Source of the DNA: RHKX01 sp046330415
Lineage (GTDB): Bacteria; Actinomycetota; Thermoleophilia; Solirubrobacterales; 70-9
Length of the DNA stretch: 64,000 bases
Direction: 5' to 3'
NCBI GenBank assembly: GCA_046330415.1
Contig: JAXLSW010000022.1
Span: 31,487-95,486 of the forward strand
Part shown: positions 26,565 to 36,480 of the stretch, one piece after another
Numbering within the stretch: position 1 is the stretch's first letter
Layout: each line of letters opens with the position of its first letter
Position numbers and translations under genes: made by a program
Notes under the pieces: model-generated
Database searches by the model: none
Seen by the model: only the letters and a program-made list of their open reading frames with translations
Told to the model about the DNA's origin: nothing

Positions 26565-28016
26565 ATGGATGTCTCGCTCTCCCCCACCCCACCCCCGGAT
26601 TCCGGCGACGCGCTCGTCTGCGTCGGGATGTTCACGGGCGAGGAGCTGCCGGCCGAGCTGGCCGGTGCTCCGGGCGCCGAGGACGTCCGCGCCAAGTTCA
26701 AGAGCCTCTCGGTGGTACGGCCACAGGGGCGACGGGTCCTCGTCGTCGGCCTCGGCGGACGCGACGACTTCGATCCCGAGCGCGCCCGCGTCGCGGCCGC
26801 CCTCGCGGTGCGCCAGGCGCAGCGGCTCGAGGCCGCCGAGATCGCCTGGGACTGCCCCGAGGGGAGGAGTGTGCCGGCGGCGCTGGCCGGTGCCACGATC
26901 CTCGCCGCCTACCGCTTCGACCGGCTCAAGAGCACGATCGACGCCGATGCCGATCCCCCGTTCGAGATCCGGGCGCTGACCCTCCACGGCGCCTCCGACG
27001 CCGACTTCGCCGCCGAGACGGTCCCAGTCTCCGTCGCCGCCGCCCGGGCCGCCAATCGCGCACGGGACCTGCAGAACCTGCCTGCGAACATCTGCGACCC
27101 GGCGTTCCTCGCCGACCGCGCCCGCGAGATCGCCGCGGCGGACGAGCGGATCGAGGCGCGCATCCTCAGCGGCACCGACATCGCCGAGGAGGGCCTCGGT
27201 GGCCTGCTCGCGGTCAGCTCAGGCTCGACGAAGGAACCGGCGCTGATCACGCTCCGCTACCGCGGTTCGGGCGATGGCGATGGTCCGACTCTCGGCTTCG
27301 TCGGCAAGGGGGTCACCTTCGACACCGGCGGGATCTCGATCAAGCCTGCGGCCGGGATGGAGCTGATGAAGAAGGACATGTCGGGAGGCGCCGCCGTCCT
27401 CGAGGCGACCGCGGCGATCGCCGAGCTCGGGCTGCCGGTGGACCTGATCGCGGTGGTCCCGGCGGTGGAGAACATGCCGAGCGGCTCGGCGACTCGGCCC
27501 GGCGACGTGATCACCCAGCTCAACGGCCGCACGGTCGAGGTCAACAACACCGACGCGGAGGGACGCCTGATCCTCGCCGACGCGCTCACCTGGGCCATCC
27601 GCGAGGGCGCCGAGCGCCTCGTCGACATCGCGACCCTGACCGGCGCTGTGATCGTCGCCCTCGGATCGAGCTACGCGGGCCTCGTCAGCAACGACGATTC
27701 CTGGGCCGAGGAGGTGGCCGCCGCGGGGACCCTCGTCGGCGAGCTCGCCTGGCGGCTGCCGCTGCACGAGGAGTACAAGGATCTGATGCGCGGGACCACC
27801 GCCGACCTGACCAACTCGGCGCCGAAGCGGAAGGCGGGGACGCTCACCGCAGCCTCGTTCCTGGAGGAGTTCGTCGAGGGCGTCACCTGGGCACACCTGG
27901 ACATCGCCGGAACGTCCTGGGACGTCGGTCGCGAGTACGTCGGCAAGGGCGCCACCGGGTTCGGGACCAGGCTGCTGGTCGAGCTTGCCCGCCGGGTCGG
28001 AACCGAACCGGCCTAG
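26565..28016 (+). CDS. pepA: Leucyl aminopeptidase (M17)
   Basis: Dimetal aminopeptidase releasing N-terminal residues from peptides, 483 aa. The C-terminal catalytic domain has GKGVTFDTGGISIKPA, MKKDMSGGAAVLEA and the signature NTDAEGRLILADAL with the metal-binding Asp and Glu. An N-terminal macro-like domain of about 165 residues precedes it. Cytosolic. Divergent from the thiolase across 111 bases. A hairpin (28061-28078) follows the stop. Confidence 0.94.
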   Translation: MDVSLSPTPPPDSGDALVCVGMFTGEELPAELAGAPGAEDVRAKFKSLSVVRPQGRRVLVVGLGGRDDFDPERARVAAALAVRQAQRLEAAEIAWDCPEGRSVPAALAGATILAAYRFDRLKSTIDADADPPFEIRALTLHGASDADFAAETVPVSVAAARAANRARDLQNLPANICDPAFLADRAREIAAADERIEARILSGTDIAEEGLGGLLAVSSGSTKEPALITLRYRGSGDGDGPTLGFVGKGVTFDTGGISIKPAAGMELMKKDMSGGAAVLEATAAIAELGLPVDLIAVVPAVENMPSGSATRPGDVITQLNGRTVEVNNTDAEGRLILADALTWAIREGAERLVDIATLTGAVIVALGSSYAGLVSNDDSWAEEVAAAGTLVGELAWRLPLHEEYKDLMRGTTADLTNSAPKRKAGTLTAASFLEEFVEGVTWAHLDIAGTSWDVGREYVGKGATGFGTRLLVELARRVGTEPA

Positions 28017-28060
28017 CCGCTTGATTCCACGAACTCAGGCGACGTAGTCGACCAGAGCCC

Positions 28061-28078
28061 GGCTCGGACGCCCGAGCC
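28061..28078 (+). terminator. Hairpin after pepA
   Basis: GGCTCGG-ACGC-CCGAGCC forms a perfect 7-base stem with a tetraloop, 44 bases after the pepA stop. No T-tract follows, so if it ends transcription it is the GC-rich, U-less type common in actinobacteria. Confidence 0.4.
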
Positions 28079-28289
28079 AGTGGTAGGGCGAGATGCAGGC
28101 AGCGAGGGGTAAGAAGACGAGCGTCGGTCCATGCGCAGAGGGCAGCGGCGCCCTGTTCCACGCGCTCGGGCGACGCGCGGGGGTTCCGCGGCGGCACCCA
28201 TGGAATCACTCATCCAGGCCCGCGGATCCCACCACCCACGCAGCCCGCGGCCGTTAATCAAGCGGCTTGCCCTCGCCGATAATGGGCGG

Positions 28290-30572
28290 GTGAACCAACT
28301 CCTCATCGGCGGTGACGCGAGGACGGCACAGCGGCTCGCTGAGCTGCTCGGTGCGCTGGCAAGCCACGACGATGCCGACGGCACCACCAGCGCCGCGCTC
28401 GAATGGGCGGCGCGCTCGACAGGTGCGGACGCCGGCGCGATTCTCGCCGCCGGCGGGATCGTCGCTTCGGTCGGATTCGGCACCGATCCGCCGCCTGAGG
28501 CGTTGCGTGAGGTCGCCGCCGGCGAGGCGCGGTCCCTGCGCGTCCCCGAGGTCGGGGACTGCCACTCGATCTCGGTCCCGATCGAGGAGGAGGACCTCGA
28601 CCACCTGATCCTCGCCCGGAGCGAGAAGCCGTTCTCCGGCGAGGAGCCGAACCTGCTTCGCGGAGTCGCCAGGGTGCTGGCGCTGACCCTGCGCACGATC
28701 CGCTCGATGAGCTCCGAACGGGAGTTGCGCCTCGAGAGCGAGCGTCGCGGGGCGGAGAACGAGATGCTGCTGGAGTCGCTTCGCGAGCGGCACCTCCTGT
28801 TCGAGCGGCTCTCGCGGATCCAGAGCTCGATCGTCGCCAGGCTGGCCATCGACGACGTGCTCGAGGCGATCGTCGAGGGGGCGTCGGAGCTGCTCTCCGA
28901 CGAGACCGTCGGGTTGCGGCTGCTCGACCGCGACGACCCCGGCCGCATGGTCCTGGTTGCCTCCCACGGGATCCCCAGGGAGATGCTGGAGCGCGTGCGC
29001 TTCGGCCGCGTCGGCGAGGGCGTGGGTGGCCAGGCCATCCTCCGGGAGGAGCTGGTCGTGATCGACAGCTACGGGAAGCACGAGTCCGCGATCCAGTCGT
29101 TCGCGCAGTTCGGCGTCAAGTCGGCGATGGCCACGCCGGTGCGCGAGGGCGGCAAGGTCGTCGGCAGCCTGACGGTCGCCCGCGAGAAGGAGGGCCACGA
29201 GTACACCGAGGCCGAGCGCGACATCCTCGTGGCGTTCGCCAAGCACGCGAGCATCGCCCTGACCGACGCCCGCACAGTCCAGGACGCGATCGACCAGGCC
29301 CTGCAGGATCCGCTCACCAAGCTCCCCAACAGGAGCCTTCTCGCGGATCGCCTCAACACCGCGCTCGCCCGCGCCGAACGGCACGGCCTCGAGGCGGCCG
29401 TGCTGTTCTGCGACCTCGACGAGTTCAAGAACGTCAACGACAGCCTCGGCCACGCTGCCGGCGACGAGCTGCTGATCGCCGTCGGTCGTCGGCTCGTCGG
29501 CTGCGTTCCGCCGCAGGACACGGCTGCGCGCTTCGGCGGAGACGAGTTCGCGGTCCTCGTCGAGGACACCGCCAGAACGAACGTCGCGGCCCTCGCCGAC
29601 AGCATCCTGCGAGCCCTCGAGGAGCCGTTTGCGGTCCGCGGCATGGAGGTGTTCCTGTCCGGCAGCATCGGCATCGCGGCGGGTTCGAGACGAACCGAAG
29701 ACCTGCTGCGGAACGCCGACCTCGCGATGTACGAGGCGAAGCGCCGCGGCTCGGGCCGTGAGAGCTTCCGCCCGGAGATGCACGCGTCGGTCGTCGAACG
29801 GCTCGCGCTCGAGGCCGAGCTGAAGCGCGCGATCCTCGCCGGACAACTCGACGTCCACTACCAGCCGATCGTGGACCTGCAGAGCATGCGCGTCGTCGCC
29901 GCTGAGGCGCTGGTCCGCTGGGACCATCCCTCGCGCGGGCCGCTCGAGCCCGCCGAGTTCATCCCGATCGCGGAGCAGACCGGCGCCATCATCGCCCTCG
30001 GCGACTTCGTCCTCAGGCACGCCGCCCGGACCGCCGCAGGCTGGCAACGCGAGGTCCCGGGCGCCCGGCAGATCGGCGTCAGCGTCAACGTCTCGCTGAT
30101 CCAGCTCGAGCGCGGAGGCATCGCCGATGCCGTCCGCGACGTGATCTCCTCCTCGGGGCTGAACCCGGGAACGCTGACCCTGGAGCTCACCGAGACCGCG
30201 TTCGGCAGCGACGCGCGCAAGATGGCCGAGCTGCTGCAGGAGCTGAGCGATCTCGACGTCGAGCTCGCCGTCGACGACTTCGGCACGGGCTTCTCGTCCC
30301 TGCAGCATCTCCAGCTCTTCCCCATCGACCAGCTGAAGATCCCGAAGCCGTTCGTCGACGACCTCGGCAGGCCGGGCGACGACTCGGCCCTGACGGAGGC
30401 GATCCTCGACATCGGCACGAGCCTCGGGCTGCGCGTCGTCGCCGAGGGGATCGAGCGCCCCGAGCAGATCGGGCGCCTACGGGAGCTCGGGTGCCGATAC
30501 GGGCAGGGCTTCCTGCTCGGTCACCCGGTGGATGCGGAGGCGATCGTGCGGATGGTCAGCGCCGGGCGCTGA
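28290..30572 (+). CDS. GAF-GGDEF-EAL cyclic di-GMP turnover protein
   Basis: 760 aa from GTG 28290. An N-terminal GAF-like region, a linker coiled coil and a second GAF domain (about residues 165-330 of this start) precede a diguanylate cyclase domain with intact RFGGDEFAVL and FCDLDEFKNVND. The phosphodiesterase domain keeps AAEALVRWDHP, LELTETAF, VDDFGTGFSSL, LKIPKPFV and VAEGIE, so both activities look possible. The inhibitory I-site RxxD is PPQD, so product inhibition is likely lost. The start is preceded by GATAAT plus 6 nt (leaderless). It lies just upstream of a locus with a c-di-GMP-binding-type glycosyltransferase. Confidence 0.92.
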   Translation: MNQLLIGGDARTAQRLAELLGALASHDDADGTTSAALEWAARSTGADAGAILAAGGIVASVGFGTDPPPEALREVAAGEARSLRVPEVGDCHSISVPIEEEDLDHLILARSEKPFSGEEPNLLRGVARVLALTLRTIRSMSSERELRLESERRGAENEMLLESLRERHLLFERLSRIQSSIVARLAIDDVLEAIVEGASELLSDETVGLRLLDRDDPGRMVLVASHGIPREMLERVRFGRVGEGVGGQAILREELVVIDSYGKHESAIQSFAQFGVKSAMATPVREGGKVVGSLTVAREKEGHEYTEAERDILVAFAKHASIALTDARTVQDAIDQALQDPLTKLPNRSLLADRLNTALARAERHGLEAAVLFCDLDEFKNVNDSLGHAAGDELLIAVGRRLVGCVPPQDTAARFGGDEFAVLVEDTARTNVAALADSILRALEEPFAVRGMEVFLSGSIGIAAGSRRTEDLLRNADLAMYEAKRRGSGRESFRPEMHASVVERLALEAELKRAILAGQLDVHYQPIVDLQSMRVVAAEALVRWDHPSRGPLEPAEFIPIAEQTGAIIALGDFVLRHAARTAAGWQREVPGARQIGVSVNVSLIQLERGGIADAVRDVISSSGLNPGTLTLELTETAFGSDARKMAELLQELSDLDVELAVDDFGTGFSSLQHLQLFPIDQLKIPKPFVDDLGRPGDDSALTEAILDIGTSLGLRVVAEGIERPEQIGRLRELGCRYGQGFLLGHPVDAEAIVRMVSAGR

Positions 30573-30625
30573 ACGGGCTCGGGATCCGACGCCGGCTCGC
30601 CGCTCCTGCCAAGATCCGCGCCCCG

Positions 30626-31759
30626 ATGGACTTCGACCTCAGCGACGAGCAGCGCCTCCTGCGCGACACCGTGCGCGACTTCGCGCGCAACGAGGTCGCA
30701 CCGCGCGCCGAGCAGCAGGACCGCGACAAGGCCTTCCCCTACGAGCTCGTCGAGGCGATGGGCGGGCTCGGGCTGATGGGCATCCCGTTCCCCGCCGAGT
30801 ACGGGGGCGGCGGCGCCGACTCGCTGTCCTACGCGCTCGCGGTCGAGGAGCTCGCCCGGATCGACTCCTCGACGGCGATCACGATGGCGGCGCATACCTC
30901 GCTCGGGACGATGCCCATATATCTGTGGGGCAACGAGGAGCAGAAGGCGGAATGGCTGCCGTCGCTGTGCTCGGGCGAGCGCCTCGCCGCGTTCGGCCTG
31001 ACCGAACCCGAGGCGGGCTCCGACGCCGGCAACGTTCGCACGAAGGCGGCGCTGGAGGACGGCGAGTGGGTGATCGACGGCGCCAAGCAGTTCATCACCA
31101 ACTCCGGCACCGAGATCTCGGCCTGCGTGACGATCACGGCCCGCACCGGCCCGGAGGAGATCTCGAACATCATCGTCCCCAACGACACACCCGGCTACGA
31201 GGTCGGCGAGTCCTACCGGAAGATGGGCTGGCACGCCTCCGACACCCACCCGCTGTCCTTCGACTCCGCCCGGGTTCCCGAGGCCAACCTCCTCGGCCCC
31301 CGGGGCAACGGCTTCAAGCAGTTCCTGCAGATCCTCGACGGTGGACGCATCGGCGTCGCCGCGATGGGGCTGGGCCTCGCGCAGGGCTGCCTCGACGAAG
31401 CGCTCTCCTACGCGAAGGAGCGACAGGCGTTCGGCCAGTCGATCTCGCGCTTTCAGTCGATCCAGGCCAAGCTCGCCGACATGGCGACCGAGATCGAGGC
31501 GGCGCGTCTGCTCACCTACCGGGCGGCGCTGCTGAAGGATCGCGGCGAGTCGTTCACCCTGACCGCAGCGCAGGCGAAGCTGAAGACGGGGCGGCTCGCG
31601 GTGCGGTGCGCCGAGGAGGCCGTGCAGATCCACGGCGGCTACGGCTACATCGAGGAGTACCCCGTCTGCCGCCACTACCGCGACGCGAAGATCCTCACCA
31701 TCGGTGAGGGCACCGACGAGGTCCAGCAGATGGTGATCGCACGCGCGCTGGGCTGCTGA
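30626..31759 (+). CDS. Acyl-CoA dehydrogenase
   Basis: FAD enzyme oxidising acyl-CoA to enoyl-CoA, 377 aa from ATG 30626 (MDFDLSDEQRLLRDTV). Signatures: FGLTEPEAGSDAGNVRT (FAD/substrate loop), RQAFGQSISRFQSIQAKLAD, and the C-terminal IHGGYGYIEEYPVCRHYRD and IGEGTDEVQ, in which Glu of GEGT is the catalytic base. Electrons go to ETF (genes at 19-20.8 kb). The frame extends upstream to 30491, overlapping the c-di-GMP gene, but only from the ATG is it conserved. Confidence 0.94.
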   Translation: MDFDLSDEQRLLRDTVRDFARNEVAPRAEQQDRDKAFPYELVEAMGGLGLMGIPFPAEYGGGGADSLSYALAVEELARIDSSTAITMAAHTSLGTMPIYLWGNEEQKAEWLPSLCSGERLAAFGLTEPEAGSDAGNVRTKAALEDGEWVIDGAKQFITNSGTEISACVTITARTGPEEISNIIVPNDTPGYEVGESYRKMGWHASDTHPLSFDSARVPEANLLGPRGNGFKQFLQILDGGRIGVAAMGLGLAQGCLDEALSYAKERQAFGQSISRFQSIQAKLADMATEIEAARLLTYRAALLKDRGESFTLTAAQAKLKTGRLAVRCAEEAVQIHGGYGYIEEYPVCRHYRDAKILTIGEGTDEVQQMVIARALGC

Positions 31760-31832
31760 TCGGCGGTCGCGCCGTGCAAGCCGGTGGCCATCCGGGAAGC
31801 GCCGGGACGGGTAGCGGCGATTTCGGGATAAG

Positions 31833-32759
31833 GTGACCAGCCCGCTTCCAACCGTGGTTCCATCACCGATGCACGAAGAGGAACAAGCTCCGCCGCCGCA
31901 GGAGGCCGCGCCCGCCTCGATCGGTCCCGAGGGCGCAGCCGCGCCCGAGATCTCCCGGCGCGTCGGCTCGATCCTCGACGCGGTCGAGCGCGAGGCCGCC
32001 CGCTTGCGCGAGGAAGCGCGCGTCGAAGCGGGCGCGTACCTGGACAACGCCCGCCGCCGCGCCGACGGGCTCGTCGCCGAGCGCCAGCGGCGCATCGGCG
32101 AGATCAGCGACGAGCTGATCGCGAAGTCGGAGGCTGTGATCGCCCGCCTCGACGACGCCGCCCCGGTGCGCATGGGATTCGAGAACCTCGTCCGCGCCCT
32201 CGGCGACGCGGCCGAGCGGCTCGCCCGCGAGGCGGAGGGGACCGCAGCCGAATTCGAGCCGCCGCCCTTCGGGGCAACCGCGGTGGCGCAGCCGTATGTC
32301 CCGGCGCAGCCGCCGGTTGCCCAGCAGCAGCAGCCGCCGCAGCATGCCCCCGCTCCGCATCCGCAGCATCAGCTGCTGCCGCAGCAGCATCAGCATTCCG
32401 CTCAGCCGATGGTCCATCACACGCCGGAGCCGAGCTACCAGCCTCAGCACGAGCCCCAGCAGCCTTCCACGCCCGCTTACGGTGGCCCCGCCTACGGCGG
32501 CTCCTCCCACCCGGCCCGATCCCCCGCCGCGCCGGGCTGGCAAAGCGCCGCTCCGGCCTCCGGTCAGGGGGCGGCCGGCGGCGACGAGGCGCGGATGGTG
32601 GCGATCCAGATGGCCGCCTCGGGGGCGACCCGCGGCGCGGTGCGCGAGCATCTGCAGCGCACCCTGGGCCTCGCTCAACCGGCTCCCGTCCTCGACGAGG
32701 TGTTCGGTCCGGGCAGCGGCGAGGACGCCCAGGTTCCGTGGACGGCCGGACCTCGCTGA
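31833..32759 (+). CDS. Coiled-coil protein with Pro/Gln-rich linker (paralogue of next gene)
   Basis: 308 aa from GTG 31833, or 296 from ATG 31869. Residues about 38-135 form a charged coiled coil with ARRRADGLVAERQRRIGEIS and MGFENLVRALGDAAERLARE. A long linker rich in Pro, Gln and His follows, then a conserved-looking C-terminal helix pair (ARMVAIQMAASGATRGAVRE). The coil resembles DivIVA or F0-b-like stalks but no family is certain. The following gene repeats the coiled-coil part. No signal peptide, so cytoplasmic. Confidence 0.7.
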   Translation: MTSPLPTVVPSPMHEEEQAPPPQEAAPASIGPEGAAAPEISRRVGSILDAVEREAARLREEARVEAGAYLDNARRRADGLVAERQRRIGEISDELIAKSEAVIARLDDAAPVRMGFENLVRALGDAAERLAREAEGTAAEFEPPPFGATAVAQPYVPAQPPVAQQQQPPQHAPAPHPQHQLLPQQHQHSAQPMVHHTPEPSYQPQHEPQQPSTPAYGGPAYGGSSHPARSPAAPGWQSAAPASGQGAAGGDEARMVAIQMAASGATRGAVREHLQRTLGLAQPAPVLDEVFGPGSGEDAQVPWTAGPR

Positions 32760-32888
32760 AGGCCGGTCCAGACCCCCGCAAATAGCGGCTTTGAGGCGTC
32801 CGGTTACCGCCGGGGCCGAACCTAGACTTGCTCGCGATCGGACCTCCATCCGGGGGTTCGCTTCAGCTAACCGCGAGAAGGAGTGACC

Positions 32889-33764
32889 ATGGCAGATCAG
32901 GATGGGGACGATCTCCGCGACGCGCGGATCCCCGGCGAGTTGTTCCGCCCGACCGCTCCGTCGCGGCCGTCTTCGGCGGCTGCGGTCGACCTGGCCGAGG
33001 CGCTCGGTGGCCTCGACCGCGCCACCCGCAACTTCACCCGTCGCCTCGGAGAGGGCCAGCTCGAGGTCGAGCGCGCTCGCCTCGCCGGGGAGGAGGCGAT
33101 CCGCGAGGCCGCCGATCGCGCCCCTCGTCCCGAGGCGGTCCCCGCGGAGGAGGGACCGACCGCGGCTCCGGAAGCCATCGGCCTCGGGGCCGACGACGAG
33201 GTCGCCGCGATCCTCGCCGACGCGCCGGCGATCTCCGCAGCGCCGCCCACGGGAGAGCCGGTCGGGCTCGACGACCCCGACTACGAGCTGGAGACGCCCC
33301 AGGAGGCGTTCGACCGCCGCATGCGCGAGGCCGAGGCCGAGGCGCGGGAGTACCTCGAGGCCGCCAAGCGGCGCGCCGACAGCCTCGTCAAGACGATGGT
33401 CGGAGCGGTCGAGCACGAGGCGTCCGAGGCTCGCCGCGAGGCGGAGGAGAGCATTCGCTCCCGCTGGCAGCAGGTCGAGGTGGATGCGACTCGGCACGTC
33501 GAGAACGCGCGCAGGGTTGCGAGCCAGATGCTGTCGGAGCGTCAGGAGCGCATCACCAAGCTCTCCGACGGGATCACCGACCGCGCCGACGCGTTGACGG
33601 CGGGGATGGATGACGCCGAGCGGGTTCGGGCGCAGTTCGAATCGTTCATCCGAGCGCTCTCGGAGACCGCGGATCGCATCGCCAAGGAACCGAACGGGGG
33701 CATCGAGGGCGGCCGGGTTCGCGAGCTGCGCGAGAGCGCGCCAGCGAGCGCGATGGCCGCGTAA
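32889..33764 (+). CDS. Coiled-coil protein, paralogue of preceding gene
   Basis: 291 aa from ATG 32889, with AAGGAG 6 nt upstream. An acidic N-terminus with a low-complexity linker leads into a long coiled coil (about 140-270): EAREYLEAAKRRADSLVKTM, ARRVASQMLSERQERITKLS and AQFESFIRALSETADRIAKE. The last two align closely with the preceding gene, so the pair arose by duplication with divergent ends. Function unknown; a scaffold or polar-organising role is a guess from architecture. Confidence 0.7.
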   Translation: MADQDGDDLRDARIPGELFRPTAPSRPSSAAAVDLAEALGGLDRATRNFTRRLGEGQLEVERARLAGEEAIREAADRAPRPEAVPAEEGPTAAPEAIGLGADDEVAAILADAPAISAAPPTGEPVGLDDPDYELETPQEAFDRRMREAEAEAREYLEAAKRRADSLVKTMVGAVEHEASEARREAEESIRSRWQQVEVDATRHVENARRVASQMLSERQERITKLSDGITDRADALTAGMDDAERVRAQFESFIRALSETADRIAKEPNGGIEGGRVRELRESAPASAMAA

Positions 33765-33822
33765 CGCGCGCACGCCTGTGTCGGCGAGCCCCCCATCGCA
33801 GCGATCCGCCCGGGCGGCGCCC

Positions 33823-35229
33823 ATGCGCGCCGCCCTTGCGCGTCTACTCGCCGCCGCCGTCGTTCTGGCGGCGGCTTTGCTGATCGCAGCCTGCGGCGGC
33901 AGCGAGGAGGGCACGACGGAGACGATCACGACGACCCCGACCACGACGGAGGGCGCAACGACGCCCGACGACACCCCGGCGGATGCGAGCAGCGACGCGG
34001 CCGAGGCGGTTCCCGACGACCAGTCCGCCGTCGACGGTGCCGAGCCGGCCGCCGACGAGGGCGTCCCGCCGGCGACGAGCACCACCGCGACGACTCCTCC
34101 CACCGACATCAGCGGCACCGCGCTGCCGCCGACGACGACCACGACCACGACGACCCCCGCGATCTCCCCTCCCGTCAGCTCCCCCCTCGACTCGACCTCC
34201 ACGGGCGCGGTTCTGAGCCGGCCGTTCTCCTCGGCGAGCCCGTGGAACACCGATGTCTCCGACGAACCGGTCGATCCGGAGTCGAAGGCGATGATGCGGC
34301 GCGCGCAGAAGCGACTCGCAGCCGTCGAGCAGCCCAACGGCAGGATCACGACGGAGGAGCGCAAGATCACGGTCGGGCTGACCGTCAACGTGACCCGCTG
34401 GACGGTCCCGGTCTTCAGCGACAACCAGCCCGGCGCGATCCCGCGGCCGACCGTCTGTCGCCAGCTGACCTGCGGAAGCGATGCGACGACCTCGATCATC
34501 ATCCCCTTGGACGCCTGCCCGGATCCACGCTTCGACGGCTGGATGACCGTCCTCGACACGAGCGCCCGCGTCGCCTACGACTACTGGCGCGCGCGGTGTG
34601 AGGCCGACGGATCCATCTCCTACCACTACGTGAAGGCGTGGGAGCTCGACGGCCTCGGCTTCCAGGATCCGACCGGGGTCAGCGCGCGCGGCTCCGGGCT
34701 GCCGCTGTTCGCCGGCCTGATCACCCCTCAGGAGGTCGAATCGGGCCGGATCGAGCACGCGCTCGCGATCTCGGTGCCGGGCGCGGCGCAGCGCCGCTAC
34801 GTGCAGCCGGCCTCACGCACGGACGGCACCGGTGCGGTCAACTCCGTACCCGAGGGCGCACGGCTGAAGCTTCGCGACGGCGCCGAGAAGCTGCTGACCA
34901 GGAAGTTCGTCCGCAACGGCGCGCAGCGGGAGACAGCGCGGACGATCATCAGCGCCCTCGAGCGCTACGGGGCGATCATCGTCGACCGCTCCGCCGCGCC
35001 GACGATGTACGCGCAGCGCAACGCCGACTGGACCGACGTGCTGCCCCTGAACCTGCTGCAGGACATCCCGCTCTCCAAGTTCGACGTCGTCGATCTGCCG
35101 AAGATCCACTTCGACCCGCCCCGCGAGGGTGAGGAGCCGCTCCCGGACGGCACGCCGGAGAGCATTCCCGGCACCTCGAGCGGTTCACAGGGATCGGACT
35201 TCGGCGAGACCGGCACGGTGACCCCGTGA
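33823..35229 (+). CDS. Large secreted lipoprotein, unknown domain
   Basis: 468 aa from ATG 33823. Signal peptide with lipobox LLIAAC (Cys24), then a Thr/Ala/Pro-rich spacer of about 100 residues suited to crossing the wall. A globular domain of about 300 residues begins FSSASPWNTDVSDEPVDPES. Within it are paired Cys (VCRQLTCGS) and repeated aromatic motifs (WELDGLGFQDPTG). I do not recognise the family. Its stop overlaps the next gene (GTGA), so both lipoproteins are made together. Confidence 0.75.
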   Translation: MRAALARLLAAAVVLAAALLIAACGGSEEGTTETITTTPTTTEGATTPDDTPADASSDAAEAVPDDQSAVDGAEPAADEGVPPATSTTATTPPTDISGTALPPTTTTTTTTPAISPPVSSPLDSTSTGAVLSRPFSSASPWNTDVSDEPVDPESKAMMRRAQKRLAAVEQPNGRITTEERKITVGLTVNVTRWTVPVFSDNQPGAIPRPTVCRQLTCGSDATTSIIIPLDACPDPRFDGWMTVLDTSARVAYDYWRARCEADGSISYHYVKAWELDGLGFQDPTGVSARGSGLPLFAGLITPQEVESGRIEHALAISVPGAAQRRYVQPASRTDGTGAVNSVPEGARLKLRDGAEKLLTRKFVRNGAQRETARTIISALERYGAIIVDRSAAPTMYAQRNADWTDVLPLNLLQDIPLSKFDVVDLPKIHFDPPREGEEPLPDGTPESIPGTSSGSQGSDFGETGTVTP

Positions 35230-36479
35230 GCGCGCGGCGTCCAATCGCGCTCGCGCTCGCCATCGCGCTGCTCGCGCTGCTGCTCGCCGCCTGCGGCGAC
35301 CTCGGCGACAGTGGCGATGGAACCAGCGGCGAGGTGACCGAACCGACGACCGAGCGCAGCGGCGAGCCGAAGCCTGACCTGCCGCCGCTGCCCGCCGGGC
35401 AGATTCGCATCGACGGCCAGTTCGCCGGATCGCTGACCGAGCAGGTGACCGACGACTTCCGGGCCGACGCGACCAGCTCCGGGCTCGCGGTCGACGTCGC
35501 TCCGACGGCGACCGACGAGGCCACCGCCTTCGCCTCCCTCTGCGCGGGCGAGATCGACCTCGTCGACACCTCCCGGCGGATCACCGACGACGAGCTCAAA
35601 GCTTGCACCGACAACGGCCTCGAGGTGGTCGACTTCCAGATCGCGTTCGACGCGACCGTCGTCGTGACCCGCAACGAGCGTGACGTCGGCGCCGACTGCG
35701 TCAACTTCGACCAGCTCCGGGCGATGTTCGGAGCCGGCACGCCGGTGACCGCCTGGAATCAGATCAACCCCAACTTCTTCCCGATCCAGCTGAGCACCGT
35801 CGGCCCCAACCAGGAGGCCTCCGACTTCACCTTCTTCGGCCAGCGCGTGCTCGGCGTAGCCGAGCCGACCCTCGCCGACTTCCGCTCCGACTACGTCCCA
35901 TACAACCGCGACAACGCGATCAAGAACGCCATCGTCGGCGGGCCCGACGACCCCGGCGGCGCGGCGCCCGGAACCGTCGGGATCATCGGCTTCTCCTTCT
36001 ACGAGCTGTTCGAGGACAAGCTGCGGCCGCTGGAGATCGACGGTCAGTCCGGCGACCGCTGCGTGTTCCCCTCCGAGGAGACGATCTCGAGCGAGCTCTA
36101 CCCGCTGGAGCGCACGCTGCGGCTGTACACGACGCAACGCAGCCTCAACCGGCAGGAGGTGCAGGCCTACCTCAAGTATTACCTCCAACGCTCCGAAGAG
36201 ATCTCCGATGATCTGGAGCTGATCCCGATCAGCGACGCCGTCCGCAGACAGGAGATCGCGCGAATAACCGACCCCCTCGCATACGGAGAGACTCCGAACG
36301 GCGAGACCTCGGAGCCCGATCCCGAAGGCGTCGCGGCCACGACGACCCCCGAGGTCGGAACGCCCTCGGGCAGCGGCGTCGACACCTCAACTCCGCCCAC
36401 CGGCTCCGCGCCTACGACCACCACCGCGCCGACCACGACGACGACCACGCCCACCACGACCACGCCCACGACCCCCTGA
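35226..36479 (+). CDS. PstS-like periplasmic-binding lipoprotein
   Basis: 417 aa from GTG 35226. Lipobox LLLAAC (Cys23). The fold follows the phosphate/substrate-binding (PBP-like-2) pattern: IRIDGQFAGSLTEQVTDDF, LCAGEIDLVDTSRRITDDE, FDATVVVTRNERD, and GTVGIIGFSFYEL. A Thr/Pro-rich tail of about 80 residues ends the protein, an unusual addition for PstS. No pst transporter genes are adjacent, so a role in sensing or glycan assembly instead of uptake is possible (inference). Confidence 0.8.
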   Translation: MSARRPIALALAIALLALLLAACGDLGDSGDGTSGEVTEPTTERSGEPKPDLPPLPAGQIRIDGQFAGSLTEQVTDDFRADATSSGLAVDVAPTATDEATAFASLCAGEIDLVDTSRRITDDELKACTDNGLEVVDFQIAFDATVVVTRNERDVGADCVNFDQLRAMFGAGTPVTAWNQINPNFFPIQLSTVGPNQEASDFTFFGQRVLGVAEPTLADFRSDYVPYNRDNAIKNAIVGGPDDPGGAAPGTVGIIGFSFYELFEDKLRPLEIDGQSGDRCVFPSEETISSELYPLERTLRLYTTQRSLNRQEVQAYLKYYLQRSEEISDDLELIPISDAVRRQEIARITDPLAYGETPNGETSEPDPEGVAATTTPEVGTPSGSGVDTSTPPTGSAPTTTTAPTTTTTTPTTTTPTTP

Positions 36480-36480
36480 C

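Noticed and set aside
35226..36479. Phosphate ABC transporter (pst) operon
   Set aside because: Only a PstS-like binding protein is present; no permease or ATPase genes are near.
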